A stretch of 64,000 bases of DNA from Delphinus delphis (GCF_949987515.2 NC_082690.1:104964400-105028399), one strand, 5' to 3'. Positions 44,839 to 56,618 are shown, numbered from the stretch's first letter. Numbers and translations are program-made. Notes: generated from the letters alone by a model not told the origin.

Positions 44839-45148
44839 GCCCACACACATTCCCATGCCCCCCTAGACACAAACAGAGGTGCCAGGACACAGCTCCTGGG
44901 ATGAGCACCCCTCACTCCTGTCGGCCTGTCCACGTTCCTCTTAGCTCCTCCCCAGGAGGCCCCAGACTCCCGTCACTACAGCCTCAGCACCTACAGCCTT
45001 AAGTCTCAGACCCATGTCCACCTGTCCAAGGGCTCAAGATTTCCTCCACATTTGGGGATGTCGTAGAGAGACTGAAGGTGCCTTTGCGGGCAACAGTACC
45101 CTAGCTTCATTCTCACCTGCTGCCTGAAACACACACTTGCAGCCATGG

Positions 45149-45154
45149 AATAAA
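45149..45154 (+). terminator. SSH3: SSH3 poly(A) signal AATAAA
   Basis: The only clear AATAAA after the stop, 311 nt downstream of it. The region beyond is no longer part of a gene I recognise. Confidence 0.75.
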
Positions 45155-45159
45155 AAACA

Positions 45160-46920
45160 GAGTTTCTCAGTGCAGAAAGGCTAATGCTCCCTCCCTGCCC
45201 TACTCCTGTCTGCCTCATCCCCCCGACCCCATTTCACTCCTGGGGCTCTGCAGAGAACCAGTGGCCCCCAAAGGCCGAGAGTAACCTCAGTCCCCAAACG
45301 TGGGAGTTTCTGAGGAGTGGGGAGCCAGAGCCCTCTGATGGGGCTGGCCGGTCAGCCTCCCTCACACCCCCCATAAGCAGCCTGAGTCTTCTGCTGCTGC
45401 CCCCAGCACCCTCCACCTGCACTGCACTGGAGCACAGGGCACTACGCCAAAGAGTCTTCTTTCTCAGCTTCATGGCCTCTGGCCAGTTTTTCATAGTCTT
45501 AATAGTGTCTGGCTTTGTACTTAGAAAGAAAAAACATTTTCATATTGTTTTCAATTTTATGATAAAGCTTGTCGGTCCACTCTTTCTCTGGTTGCACAAG
45601 GAGTGTGGCCTCTCCTTACCCCTTCCAGTCTCTTCATAGTTCCCAGGTTATCTTGCGACAGGCCCGATTGGGGAGTGGTGTGTTTGGGGTGGGGTGGGAG
45701 GAAGAATGGGGAAGAGAGGAGGGGAGGTGGGCGCTATCTCCCTCATCTCCAGGGGCAGGGCCTGGGTAAATGCTAGCTGCCCCGCCCCCCTCAGGCAGGT
45801 CGGCAGGGGAACAAGTCTACACTGGACAGCAGGTGCTGGGCTCTGTCGGGGCAGCGGAAGGGAGTTACCCATGAGGAAATGGAAGCTGTCGATGCCTATG
45901 TGGACAGGACCAAGCCCGTCCCAGAAGCTAATTCTCCTTTTGGGCACTTGATGCTAGTTCTTGAGCACACTTTGGGTCCCAAGAATCTTCTTGCTGCAAC
46001 GCAAGACAGCCTGACATTCCAAGCCAGCCTATCACTGCCAGGGAAGGACCCTCGGTGGGCCCTCCCCTCTGCCTAGGGGTTCCTTCTGCTCAGTTACAAT
46101 GTTCAAGAAGAGTAAGTGGGTCCATCTTTGTCACTTCTCTCCCCTCTTCCCAAGATCATATGCTCTGCCCTGTAACACTCTAGTTTGGTTGGGGGTTGGG
46201 AGTGGGTGAGTGCAGCTCCTTCCCTCAAAGCAGGCCTCAGATAGGAGCTGGCAGCAAATGTTCTTGTTGATTGAGACCTCACGCCCAGTTTTAGGAATGA
46301 ATCTCTCACCCAGACCCTGGTGGGACCCCCAGCACTGCTCTAACCCTAGTGGACGGAGGAGCAGGACACTTGGGTTCTAGCCCCAGCTGTATCACTTACA
46401 AGTTACTTCATCTTAAGTCTCTGTTTCTTTCTGTAAGACAAAAGGATTAAACCAGGAAATCCCTAGACCCCACCTCCTGCTTTGATATTTTAACAGTACG
46501 TGTCCTCTGTACACTGACAGAATTCAGCCTCAACATGCTCTCTAGAAGAGGAATCATTTGTACCTGTCTGTGGATAGCAGGCCCAGGGTCACAAGGTGGG
46601 GTACAGAGAAGCCAGATGTGATTCTTGATCCATTTGGCTGGTCCACCCTGCTGAGCAGCGAGAGGGCTGCCTGCCATCTACAGCCACCCATGAGTCCCAC
46701 CCAGACTGCCCTTTCAGCAGTTCTGGGCCGGGGCTTGGGGACAGTGGCGGTGACTGTCAGGAGGGAAGCCAAGGTCGGGCCCTGCCCTCCTGCAGTCCGT
46801 GCAGCTGGGAAGGCAGGATCCAATCATGAACTCAGAGCTGTGGGGCCCACTAGAATCTACGGAGTATTCTGAGAAGAATTCAGCACGAGGAAAAACAAAA
46901 ATTGGAGGGGAAATTATCTG
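45160..46920. other. Intergenic DNA after SSH3
   Basis: No gene recognised on either strand. A MIR-like scrap lies at about 46380-46450 (TGTATCACTTACAAGTTACT then AAGTCTCTGTTTCTTTCTGT). Short open frames here show no family features. Confidence 0.6.
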
Positions 46921-46938
46921 CATCAAAAATACAGACAA

Positions 46939-47130
46939 GGGGCTTCCCTGGTGGCGCAGTGGTTGAGAGTCCGCCTGCCGATGCAGGGGACACGGGTTCG
47001 TGCCCAGTCCGGGAAGATCCCACATGCCGTGGAGCGGCTGGGCCCGTGAGCCATGGCCGCTGAGCCTGTGCGTCCGGAGCCTGTGCTCATCAATGGGAGA
47101 GGCCATAGCAGTGAGAGGCCTGCGTACCGC

Positions 47131-47153
<23 letters not shown>
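46939..47153 (+). mobile_element. CHR-2-type SINE with target-site duplication
   Basis: The sense copy starts GGGGCTTCCCTGGTGGCGCA, contains the tRNA-like B box GGTTCGTGCCC and ends in a long poly(A). The 14-bp duplication AAAAATACAGACAA at 46925-46938 and 47154-47167 is exact. The intact duplication and long A tail suggest a fairly recent insertion. Confidence 0.93.
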
Positions 47154-47162
<9 letters not shown>

Positions 47163-47185
47163 GACAAATGATTAAGAACTATATG

Positions 47186-47318
47186 AACACTGGGAGTTCC
47201 CTGGTGGCCTAGTGGTTAGGATTCCGGGCTTTCACTGCTGTGGCCAAGGGTTCAATCCCTGGTTGGGGAACTGAGGTCCCTCAAGGCGTGGCATGGCCAA
47301 AAAAGAAAAGAAATGAAA
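47186..47318 (+). mobile_element. CHR-1-like SINE
   Basis: The sense copy has GGGAGTTCCCTGGTGGCCTA and GGTTCAATCCCTGGTTGGGG. Flanking AAGAACTATATG (47174-47185) and AAGAACTGTATG (47319-47330) are a target-site duplication with one mismatch. It lies about 20 bp from the preceding SINE. Confidence 0.85.
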
Positions 47319-47419
47319 AAGAACTGTATGTATAGACAAAGCTCATACAAATTGCTAAAGGGGCAAAAAACAGTTTTAAAAAAAAAAGATATAAAATGAA
47401 AAGAGCGTCTCCCTCCGAT

Positions 47420-47900
47420 CTTGTCCTCCAATCCTTCACAGGCAACCGTTGTTACCAGCTTCTTCTAAGGCCCTCCAAAGACATTCCATGCTTAAGTCAT
47501 CAAATACATTTGTGTATTCTTTTTTAAGTATAAATTAAAGCATAGTAACGTAGTATTCTGCATTTTGAAAATTTTTTTCATATCACAGAAGAGCTGTACA
47601 TCAGTACAGAAAGCTCTGTCTAATTTTTAAAATAAGCACATATTCTCTTTTATGGAACCCATCATGATTTAAGTGGTCATCTACTGATGGACATTTATAT
47701 TGTTCTGGGGTTGGTTTTTTTTTTTCCATTTCAAGTAATGCTTAAGTACCCTTGTATATACTTTCTTGTGCACACATGGCCACTAATTCCGTAGGACATA
47801 TTTCTAGAATTGCCGAAGCAAATTCATTCTTCGTTTTTAATTCTGAAGGGCACTGCCTAATTTCCTTGTAAGAAGTTGCACTAATTTACAACGAATGGGA
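47420..47900 (-). repeat. Probable old antisense L1M remnant
   Basis: AT-rich text with TGGACATTTATATTGTTCTG and GGACATATTTCTAGAATTGC phrases resembles antisense L1M 3' ends. Too diverged for a firm family call. Confidence 0.4.
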
Positions 47901-47974
47901 ATGCCTGTTTATGTTCTTATAGGACTGTCCAACCTGCACATCAGTCACCTCATATGAACCTTGCAACACTCTCA

Positions 47975-48085
47975 GAGGAGAAAGGGGAGCCATTACAATT
48001 ACTACCGTTTTAGAAATAAGGAAACTGAGGCTCAGAGAAGTAACTGGGTCTCCGACAGAGCCTGAATTAGGTTTCTAGATCTCAG
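47975..48085 (-). repeat. MIR (antisense)
   Basis: TTTTAGAAATAAGGAAACTG followed by AGGCTCAGAGAAGTAACTGG is the reversed MIR core. Confidence 0.8.
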
Positions 48086-48394
48086 TCCAGAGGCCTAACT
48101 CGGGAATGGAGAAGGTGGTTCCAGGTCAGTCAACGCACTGGGCAGGGGAAGCCGGAGGGATGGTCAGGACAGGCCCTGCTCACGGGGTCCCAGTTTAACT
48201 CCCACCCGATATAGGAGCCTCTTAGGGGCCGGCCCGACTAGAACACTTGTGCGACGAGGAGCTCGGGTCCCTCGGGCAGCCGGTCCCTCCTGGGCCAGCT
48301 CCCACCTCCATAACGTTCTCCCTCCGTCGGGGCCGGCTCGACCCGGCCTGGGACGAGTCACGAGCCAGGGCGTCCCCTCAAGAGAAACTACCTT

Positions 48395-48496
48395 TCAGGC
48401 CCCGGCGGCCTCTCCTACGCCGGCAGCGCCCAAAAAGGGCCCAGGGCGGCCGGGTAACCCTGCGTCTCTGAACGGACCGCGACGCTGGAGCGCCAT
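48395..48496 (-). other. Possible minus-strand short ORF at the orphan CpG island
   Basis: The - strand ATG (48496-48494) lies inside the AAGATGGC YY1-type motif, a common arrangement at true 5' exons, and opens 33 codons (MALQRRGPFRDAG...) to a TGA, immediately followed on that strand by a donor-like AAAGGTAGT. No family was recognised. It may be a non-coding 5' exon. Confidence 0.25.
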
Positions 48497-48866
48497 CTTG
48501 CGTCCGTTCCTCTGGCCACCAGATGACAGCCCGGAAACCACATTTCCCATTGTGCCTAGCGCGTCCGCGCAGGCGCAAAGAGCTTTTTTTTTCCGTTTCC
48601 AGGGCAACCTAGCCCTCCTCGGTCCAGGTGGCTAGACCCTGCGGAGGGTCGAGCCGTTGCTCCCCGTCAGGTGTCCCGGCGCCAGGACCGGGTCTACAGA
48701 CTGTTGAGGGGGCAAAGTAGGAGCCTGAGGAGAGGAGGCCAGGCGACCCTGCCTCCCTCCGAGGCCAGCGCTTCCGAATTCTGCTCGGCGTCCGGGCGTT
48801 CGCGCCCTCCTGGGGCCTCGGCCTTCTGAGGCGAAGGGGCCAGGGGAGGCCCGGGTTAGCGAGGCC

Positions 48867-48972
48867 ATGTCCGGCTCTGGCCTGCGCGGCCCCGCTCGTT
48901 CCACGTCAGCGCTTTGTCACTCCCGGCCGAGGGCCTGCGCGCCGCCGACAAGTACTCCCGAGGCGCTGGCCG
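48867..48972 (+). other. Candidate first exon (coding or lncRNA)
   Basis: Downstream of the X-box/NRF1 cluster, an ATG at 48867 (GGCCATGTCC context) opens 35 codons without a stop (MSGSGLRGPARSTSALCH...) up to a consensus donor CCG|GTGAGT at 48973. If joined to the acceptor at 51637 the frame stays open for 22 more codons and then stops just past 51700. No protein family was recognised; a spliced non-coding RNA fits as well. Confidence 0.3.
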
Positions 48973-49354
48973 GTGAGTTGATGGTTGGCGCCCCAGGTGA
49001 AGGTGCTGGTAGCGCCGGGCAGGATAACGAGCGCTCCCAGGGTTGGATACGGCTCTGCCCGTGGTGGACCCGGGACCTGCGCTCAGCGCTCTGGGCTTCA
49101 CTTCCTCCTCTGTAAAATGGAGTTTGGACTGGTACTCCTGTGCACCTTGCGATTCCGTTGCAGAAAAGCCCCTGGCTCTGTGTGACCTAAGGGACATGTC
49201 CCTTTATCTCTCTGAGCCCACGTTTCCTGTCTGTAAAGTAAGGAGGTTGAAGCAGATGATCCCTAAGGTCTCTTCTAGGGGATATGGGGTCATTGTCCCT
49301 CATTGCACACCAAGTGCAAAAAGAAAAAATGGGAACTGGATGGTTTGAGCAAGA

Positions 49355-49510
49355 ATCTCAGCTCAAGATCTAGAGTCAGAGACACTTGGGTATGTGACTT
49401 TGGGCAAAGTGATTACATCTCTTGAGCCTCAGTTTCCTCATTTGCAAAGCTGGGGGTAATGATAGAACCACCTCAGGTTTTTGATGGTTAAATGGAGTAA
49501 GTTTTTAGCC
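49355..49510 (+). repeat. MIR
   Basis: GTATGTGACTTTGGGCAAAG, then CTTGAGCCTCAGTTTCCTCA, match the MIR core in sense orientation. A similar scrap lies at about 49085-49130. Confidence 0.85.
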
Positions 49511-49616
49511 TGCCCGTAATAAGCGCTATCCCAGTCCCAGCCATCAGTTCTGATATTTTCAAAAACATCCCTTAGCCACTGTGAGAACTTTTCTTAACTT
49601 TTGGAGTCTCGTCCTC

Positions 49617-49801
49617 TATTTAATTAATTTATTTAGGCTGCACCATGTCTTAGTTGTGGCATGCAGCATCTTTAGTTGTGGCATGCGGACTTCTTAGTTG
49701 TGACATGCAGGCAGGATCTAGTTCCCCGACCAGGGATAGAACCGGGGCCCCCTGCATTGGGAGCGCGGAGTCTTACCCACTGGACCACCAGGGAAGTCCC
49801 C
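49617..49801 (-). mobile_element. CHR-1-like SINE (antisense)
   Basis: The left side has TTAATTAATTTATTTAGGCT with TTAGTTGTGGCATGC repeats; the right side has the GGACCACCAGGGAAGTCCCC head. Moderately diverged. Confidence 0.85.
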
Positions 49802-50319
49802 ACTTCCTCTGTTGATGGGCAAATCTGTCCTCCTAGGAAGGATGGTTTTATAGGCTGATTCTGATGGGGAAACCTGAGCCTGCTTACCCAAGGCTGGGTG
49901 CTCATGGCCAGGGTATCTCTTCCGTTCAGCTGTAGTCTGGGTTATATCACTACCACACAGCATTAGGAAGAGTGAAAAGCTGGACACCACGTAGTGCAGA
50001 AGATACTTTCCCTTGCATAAGATACACACAGGATGTGAGCACTTACATGTTATAGTGCAGAAACAGCTGACTATTGAATTATAATATTTACATAATATAC
50101 CATTTACATAAGACTGGATATGTATACAGTTATAAGGGATACATAAGAATCCTATGTTACCTACATTGAGTTCAAGCTTTGTATTAATTGGGAAAATTCT
50201 AATAAGGAGTTTTTAATTAGTGATGAAAATGTATTATTTTTAAATCTGAGAACTCCCAATAGCTTCACAAACAAGACTTCACTCATCCAACCGGCATCTT
50301 TATGTGGAAGCCGTATTCC

Positions 50320-50800
50320 ATGAGTATTATTTGAGCACCTGTTATGCATGTGGTATTTTGGGGGGGGGAGACTCCCAAGGATACAAAGATGTGTAAGATG
50401 ATATTTGCCCTCAAGAAACATGGAGTCTAGTAGAGAAGATCAACTATGCATACAAAACACATATAAGTAGAAAGTGACATGTCTTGAGAGAGGTGCAGGT
50501 AACTGTGCTGTGAACATTCAGAGGCAGGAGACACCACTGCGAAGTGGCTATATGATGAGAGCCAAGGAGCAGACAGCATTTGTGCTGGGCTGTGAAGGAT
50601 GTGGAGAATGTGGATATGCTAAGAAGTAGGGAAAAGATATTCTGGGCACCCTCCCCACAGCCCTGAGACATGAGGGAGAAATGTCTGTAGATACTGAGCT
50701 CTTAGAAGACAGGGACTGGGTTTTGGTCAGTGCTTTTATTCCCAGCTTGGCACATGGATGGCACACAGTAAGTAATAGTGAATGAACGGGAGCTGTGAGC
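50320..50800 (+). repeat. L2-like ancient repeat
   Basis: TTTGAGCACCTGTTATGCAT, GATACAAAGATGTGTAAGAT, GCCCTCAAGAAACATGGAGT and, further on, AGAAGACAGGGACTGGGTTT and GGCACACAGTAAGTAATAGT follow the 3' region of L2-type repeats. Family level only. Confidence 0.55.
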
Positions 50801-53800
50801 TTCCTGCAGAGGGGAAGCGAGATGTGGTCTCTCTATTACCCTGAGGCCCTTTTATTAGGCTCACATGCTTCTTACAGCCACTTTTCCAGGGGAAGAATGT
50901 GAAGAGGCAGATGGTTATGGGGCAAGGGCCATATTGTTGGCATGTTTGGTGCAGGACCAGCCAACTGGGAGCAGAGTGAACAGGGTCTCGTGAATGGGTA
51001 GAAGGGTTTTGTGAGTCTCCTTGTCTGGAACTGAGCTGAACAGCTGCAGGGGGAGGAAAGTACAGCACAGGAGCATGAAGCAATCTTGAGGACCGATGAT
51101 GGACACTCTTCTGGCTGTTGTGGCATTTGTGTCTGTTCTTGGCTCTTCTTTTTCAATGGCCCACTCTTCCCCCGAGACATTTCTCTCCCAGCTGTGACCC
51201 ACCTGGGAGTGGGAAACTGTGTGCACCACAGCAACAGACTGCCGAGGCCTGCAGCTGCTGCAAGGGAATGAAGCTGGCTCGCAGCACCATCCTCAGGCTG
51301 ACTTCGAGGCCCTGCCCTTCCACAGGCCTGCCTAGGGCTGAACTTGTGCCAGGAGCTAGCGCTGAAGCAGACCACTCAGAGCAGTTGTCCCATGACCTGG
51401 GGAGTGTTAGGAGCTGGGACGGAGCTGTTACTTGAGGAAGGCAGAGCAGAGAAGATTGAAGGGAGAGTGGCTTGAGGACAGGGCAAAGCGTCCCAAGTCC
51501 TGTTTAGACGTCCTCTGGGACCCTCTGTTGCTCACAGAGGGTGCAGTCATCCTCAGAACAAGGAAGCTGGGGAGAGGTTAAGTGAGTACAACGAAGGAAG
51601 GAATGGGACACAACTGACTGTCTATTTTGTCCCTAGATATGGGATGGTGCAGGACTTCTGGGGGCCACAATTGCTCCTTTTCCTGGAGATGTGACCCAAG
51701 GTGAGCTGTTACACCCTCTTCCTGGCAGCCTGTGCTCCCACCCCGGAATCCTGCGCTTCTTCTCTGTCCTGCCTCTCCAGTTTGCTTCTACTCCACTGGC
51801 TGCAGGTAAGTGCCTGCTGGGTGTGTCAGGACTCCTGTGTAGCGAAGTGCCCCGGGAAGCCTTAATTACTCCAGACCTGGTGCAGCTCAGGGCCTGTGGG
51901 GGAGGCCTACATCAGCCTACTTCAGGGGCGTGGTGATCCATTGCAATTTACAACAGCTGGAAAGTCTTATGTTGCGACTTGAACTTTCCCTTCTGAGAGA
52001 TATGAATTTTTAGGTTTAGGTCAAAGAGCCAGTGGTGGCACTTAGACCAGTAATCTTTCCACTGCCTTGGCTGTCACTAAAGGTGCGCCATCTGCCTCCC
52101 AGTAAGGCTAACCTGCAGTTAAACCAGGACTTTCCTTCCTTCCCATTTCAGCCAGATTTCCCTGCCCATTTCCCTCAGTTTTCCAGCCCAGTTTTTCTGT
52201 CGCTGGACATATTTGACCAGAGCCTCTCACTCTCACGCCCTTGCTAGTCACTGACTTGTTTCCATGGCAGCAGGTCACACCAGAGCTGATACTTCTCCCC
52301 TTCCTCTGCCAGGTTTGCTCATTCCCAGGCAGACGCCCTGGAGAGCTGGCACACTTTAGGGGATTCTGTATCTGGGCTTGAGGACCAAGAATACAAAAGC
52401 TGTTTTCCCAGTGGGTAGGGAGGCAAGTTGGCAAAGGCTGCCCAGTGGGATTCCCTGGCCTGGGTCGTGACACCACCCCCCAGCCCCCGGCACCCCTGAT
52501 GGCAGATCAGTGAGCCTGGGAGGTAGAGCTGCGGAGGCAGGTGTGGCAGGGAGGGTCACCCAGAGCAAGCCCAGGCTAGCTCAAGACCCCACGTGCCAGC
52601 CTGACTCAGGCCGGACATAACCGTGGTGGCAGACGACAGGTTGGGTGAAGGAAGCTGCCCCTCCCTGGAGGCTGGGGCAAGGAGAAGGAGCTGATTATAT
52701 GCACCCCATGTAATTGATCTTCATGCGGCCTGGGAAGGTGTGGAGCTGGGCAGCTGTGCCCAGGACAGCAGCCACCTGCCTCTGTGGGCCACGCTCTGCT
52801 GTGCAGCTCACCTCTTGGTTTGGTGGACTGACTCCAAGGCCTCTGACTTTCTCCACAGCTTCCACCCTCACTGGTGGCTCAGCTAGATGCCTCCTCCAGC
52901 CCTGTCGCCAGTCTGATTGTCTCCATGTCCTAAATGTTCCCGTGCTAGGCTGAGCTCTGCCTCATCAGAATGTCCACACTCCTGCCGACCTCGAGCTTTT
53001 ATTTTCTACACAGAAATGGGAAACTGGGAGAGGAGGGCTGAGTGCCATGGGGATAGAGTAAGTGGTTTAGGGGCAACAAATGGAATTATCTGAGGATTGG
53101 TGGGATGACTGAGCTGGTAAGCAGAGACCCCCCTGCGCCAACCCCAGTACTGCTGGGTGTCCTGTATGGCAGGTGGGGCTGGATGGAGCAAGGCCTACTG
53201 GGTCTCCCTGCAGCCAGATATGCCGCAGGCGGTCCCTGCTGCCCCCAGCACCACCCTGTGCTGGCCTCTCCCTCAGCCCCGCTCTGTCATCTCTTCCATC
53301 TCTCCCTCCACCCCTGGCCCACCCACACCTGAACTGCTTAGAAGTGCCGGTCTTGGCCTGCATGCTGCAGGACTGGTGCAGATACTTGATTCCTCTCCTC
53401 TTACTGAGGAAAAAGGACTCTGAAAAGAGGGGAAGTTAGGGCAAGAAGACCGAACTACATGAGGGCTAAGATGCTGGGGATCTTCAGGGGAGATGCTGAA
53501 GAGACACTGCCAGAGAAGGACTCAGGGTACCAGTCAGCCCTAAGGGCCTGCTGGTCCCGGGCATGGGTTGTGGGGCCAGGTGAGGTGGGTCCAGTGGAGA
53601 ATTCTGGTTCTGATTGGACCCTGTCTGACAGCCTGAGGGCCTGTGAAGGATCCATTTGACAGGAAGGCAGGGATAAAACCAAACCTACTCCTTTTTCTTA
53701 TAGTTCATGTCTTTGAGCCTTGAGCTGCAAACTAGCCTCTCCTGCTGACTTTCCAATTTCCTGTGTTCTCCGACACCCGGGTATAAACCTCAGGGTGATA

Positions 53801-53900
53801 ACCCGCACTTTCCACGTTTACTCAGTTATCAGATTCTGAAGGTCCTTCATAAAACAGTTGCCTTTTATTCCCACTTCCTCCACCTAGCCCAAGTCCCTGC
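50800..53900. other. Gene-poor intergenic DNA
   Basis: No protein-coding gene recognised and few clear repeats. The only exon-like signals are at 51637-51806 (separate entry). The GC-rich 52400-53400 part has short open frames without family features. Confidence 0.5.
51637..51806 (+). other. Candidate internal exon
   Basis: Acceptor TTTTGTCCCTAG at 51636 is followed by two possible donors, CCCAAG|GTGAGC after 51700 and GGCTGCAG|GTAAGT after 51806, the latter a perfect consensus. The short form (64 nt) continues the open frame of the candidate exon at 48867-48972. Without transcript data this is only a splice-signal coincidence test case. Confidence 0.22.
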
Positions 53901-54261
53901 TCCCATGCCTAGACTACTGTAATAGCCTCCTAGCTGTGATGCCCTTTGGTCTGTCCAGGGCATCATGACTAGATTAATCCTGCAGAAGAATTGTTACCAC
54001 CATGTTTATTGCCTTCCGTGGTGCTCTCTGTTGCTAGCCAGGAACAGTACAGCCTCTCTGTTCTTTAGCTCAGGACCTTTCCCAGTTTGGCACACAGCCT
54101 ACCTACCTTTCTGGCTTTATCTTCCAGAACGTCCTAGCATGCACCTTTGACTCAAATCAAACTAGATTACTCAGTGTTTCTTGAAAGCACTTTTTCTTCC
54201 TCTTAACCTTTGCTCCTGCTTTTCTCTCTATCTGGAAGGGTCCTCTCTCACATTCATTTAC

Positions 54262-55210
54262 TCATTTTAAAATATTTATTGAGCACCTTCTTTGTATTTT
54301 GAACATCTTCAGACTTACAGAAAAGTTGAAAGAGTAGTACAATGAACATGTATCTAGATTCACCAGTTGTTAACCTTTTGCCACATTTCTTTCTCTTTTT
54401 CCCTAGATCCACTAAAAATAAGTTGCAGGCATTAAGACACTTCACCCCTAAATATTTTGGCCCATATCTCCTAAAAATGAGGACATTTTCTCACGTAACC
54501 ACAATATCCTTTTTAAAAATTTGTGGTAAAATATACATAACGTGAAATTTACTATTTTAACCATTTTAAGTATACAGTTGCGTTGCATAGAGCTGATTCA
54601 CTTTGTTATACAGCAGAAACTTAACACAACGTTGTAAAGCAATTATACTCCGATAAAGATGTTAAAAAAAAACACATGTATACAACTGTGGCATTAAGTA
54701 CATTCACAGTGTTATGCAACCATCACCACTATCCACTTCCAGAACTTTTTCATCATCCTGAAAAGAAACTGTACCCAGTAAATATCCCATCCTCCCCTGG
54801 TAACCTCTGTTCTACTTTCTGTCTCTATGAAGTTGCCTGTTCTAGGTAGTTCATGTAAGTGGAATCATGCAATATTTGTCCTTTTGTGTCTGGCTTATTT
54901 CATTTAGCATAATGTCTTCAAGGTTCACCCATGTTGTAGCATTGTCAGAATTTCATTCCTTTTAAAGGTTGAATAATATTCTGTTGTATGTATATATCAC
55001 ATTTTGTTTAGCTACTCATCTGTTGATGGACACTTGGGTTGTTTCCACCTTTTGGCTGTTGTGAACAATGCTTCTAGGAGCACGGGTGTGCAAGTATCTG
55101 TTTGAGTCCCTGCTTTCAATTCTTTCAGGTGTATACCTAGAAGTGGAATTGCTTGGTCATATGCTAAGTCTATGTTTAACTTTATGAGGAACTGGCAAAC
55201 TATTTTCCAT
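54262..55210 (-). mobile_element. Antisense L1M 3'-end fragments
   Basis: ACTTACAGAAAAGTTGAAAG (54313 on) and AAGAAACTGTACCCAGTAAA, GGAATCATGCAATATTTGTC (54760 on) are landmarks of antisense old L1 3' ends, the same segment seen at 12.2 kb and 27.9 kb. A small sense L1 3' end is inserted at 54581-54677. Confidence 0.75.
54581..54677 (+). mobile_element. 5'-truncated L1 3' end insertion
   Basis: Only the last roughly 95 bp of an L1 are present (AGCTGATTCACTTTGTTATA ... AATAAAGATGTTAAAAAAAA). Flanks GTATACAGTTG (54570-54580) and GTATACAACTG (54678-54688) look like a diverged target-site duplication. Confidence 0.8.
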
Positions 55211-55214
55211 GGCG

Positions 55215-55500
55215 ACCAAGAAATTTCACAGTGCAGTATTATTATCTAGACTAATTAGACCATAATTACATTTCTCTACATATCCCTAAAATCTAGACTA
55301 GTCCTCTTGCCTTTTTGTTTTTCATGACATTGATACTTTTGAAGAATCCAAGCTAGTTTTCTGGTAAAATATCTCAGTTGGAATTTCTTTGAATGTTTCC
55401 TCACAATTAGATTCAGGTTAAACCTTTTTGCAAGAATACTACATAAGGGACACGCTCTCTCTTGCGTTGTTTCAATCATTTAATATTGCTTTATCTCATT
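55215..55500 (-). mobile_element. Antisense L1M fragment
   Basis: TTTTTCATGACATTGATACT and TCCTCACAATTAGATTCAGG are phrases of antisense old L1 3' regions. Confidence 0.6.
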
Positions 55501-56258
55501 AGTGTTGATGCTGAACCACTAAAACACCTTACATATAGGGGTACAATGATAGGAAGAAAAGGGGGATAGAAGATAATGGAATCACACCTTTAAATTGCTG
55601 ACAAAGGGAGAGTTTCAGTCCAGAATTCTATAGCCAATGAAAATATCCTTCAAAATGAAAGAGAAATAAAGACTTTTTCAGAAAAATGAAAGATAAGAGA
55701 ATTTATTGCCAGCAGACTTGCACTGTGAGAAATGCTAAATGAAGTTATTTAGGCTGAAAGGAAATTTGGAAACTTGGATCTATAGGAAGGAAGAGCCACA
55801 GAATTGATAATTCTGGGTAATTATAAAACCATGGCTTTTTTCTTCTCTTAATTTCCATAAAAGACAAATGACTGTTTACAGCGAAAGTAATATAATTGTA
55901 AGATGCAGTTTATGACATACGTAGGAATAAAATATATGATAATAGTACAAAATATGGGAGAGTAGATTATATTATAGTTTTTTCTTTTGTGAAATGTGGA
56001 GTTCAATTACACTGTGAGAAATTAGTGATACATATTTATAATTTCTAGAGCATTAAAAATAATAAAAAGATATAGCTAAAATGCAAAGAGATGAAACAAA
56101 GTATAATATTAATTATATTAAATATTGAATTATAATGTGTGACAATTATATCTATATTAATAATTAATACTATTACATTTATAATATTAATATAAATATT
56201 TTCAGTTCCTCAAAAGAAGTCAGGAAAAGAACTGAGGAACAAAAGAACATATAGGGCA

Positions 56259-56618
56259 GACCTTCCCTGGTGGCACAGTGGTTAAGAATCCGCCTGCCAA
56301 TGCAGGGCACATGGATTCGATCCCTGGTCTGGGAAGATCCCACATGCCGTGGAGCAACTAAGCCCGTGCTCCACAACTACTGAGCCTATGCTCTACAGCC
56401 CACGAGCCACAACTACTGAGCCCGCGTGCCACAACTACTGAAGCCCACGCGCCTAGAGCCTGTGCTCCGCAACGAGAGAAGCCACTGCAATGAGAAGCCC
56501 GCGCACCGCAACAAAGAGTAGCCCCCACTCGCGGCAACTAGAGAAAGCCCGCGTGCAGCAACAAAGAACCAATGCAGCCAAAAGTAAATAAATAAATTAA
56601 TTTAAAAAATATAATAAT
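56259..56618 (+). mobile_element. CHR-type SINE with target-site duplication
   Basis: Long sense copy with repeated CACAACTACTGAGCC units and a short A-rich tail. AAAGAACATAT[A/G]GGGCA flanks it at 56242-56258 and 56619-56635 (17 bp, one mismatch). It is inserted in the old L1. Confidence 0.93.

Larger units (their letters stand above)
48200..49000. promoter_or_regulatory. Orphan CpG island with bidirectional-promoter motifs
   Basis: CpG-dense DNA 3.4 kb past SSH3 in an otherwise AT-rich flank. Within about 110 bp lie a YY1-type GCCATCTTG (48492-48500, reading AAGATGGC on the - strand), an ETS core CCGGAA (48531-48536), an ACATTTCCCATTGTGC element similar to ZNF143-type sites, an NRF1-like GCGCAGGCGC (48567-48576) and an RFX X-box-like GTTTCCAGGGCAAC (48595-48608). 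This grouping is characteristic of housekeeping, often bidirectional, promoters. No known gene could be attached to it; in human the interval between SSH3 and POLD4 is annotated with non-coding transcripts, as I recall. Confidence 0.6.

Noticed and set aside
46939..47153. tRNA-like heads of SINEs (A box and B box) read as tRNA genes
   Set aside because: Each is part of a CHR SINE with body, poly(A) tail and target-site duplication; no cloverleaf of a functional tRNA was seen.
52400..53420. GC-rich stretch with several short open frames as a hidden gene
   Set aside because: No consistent frame, no paired splice sites that keep a frame, and no family similarity recognised.
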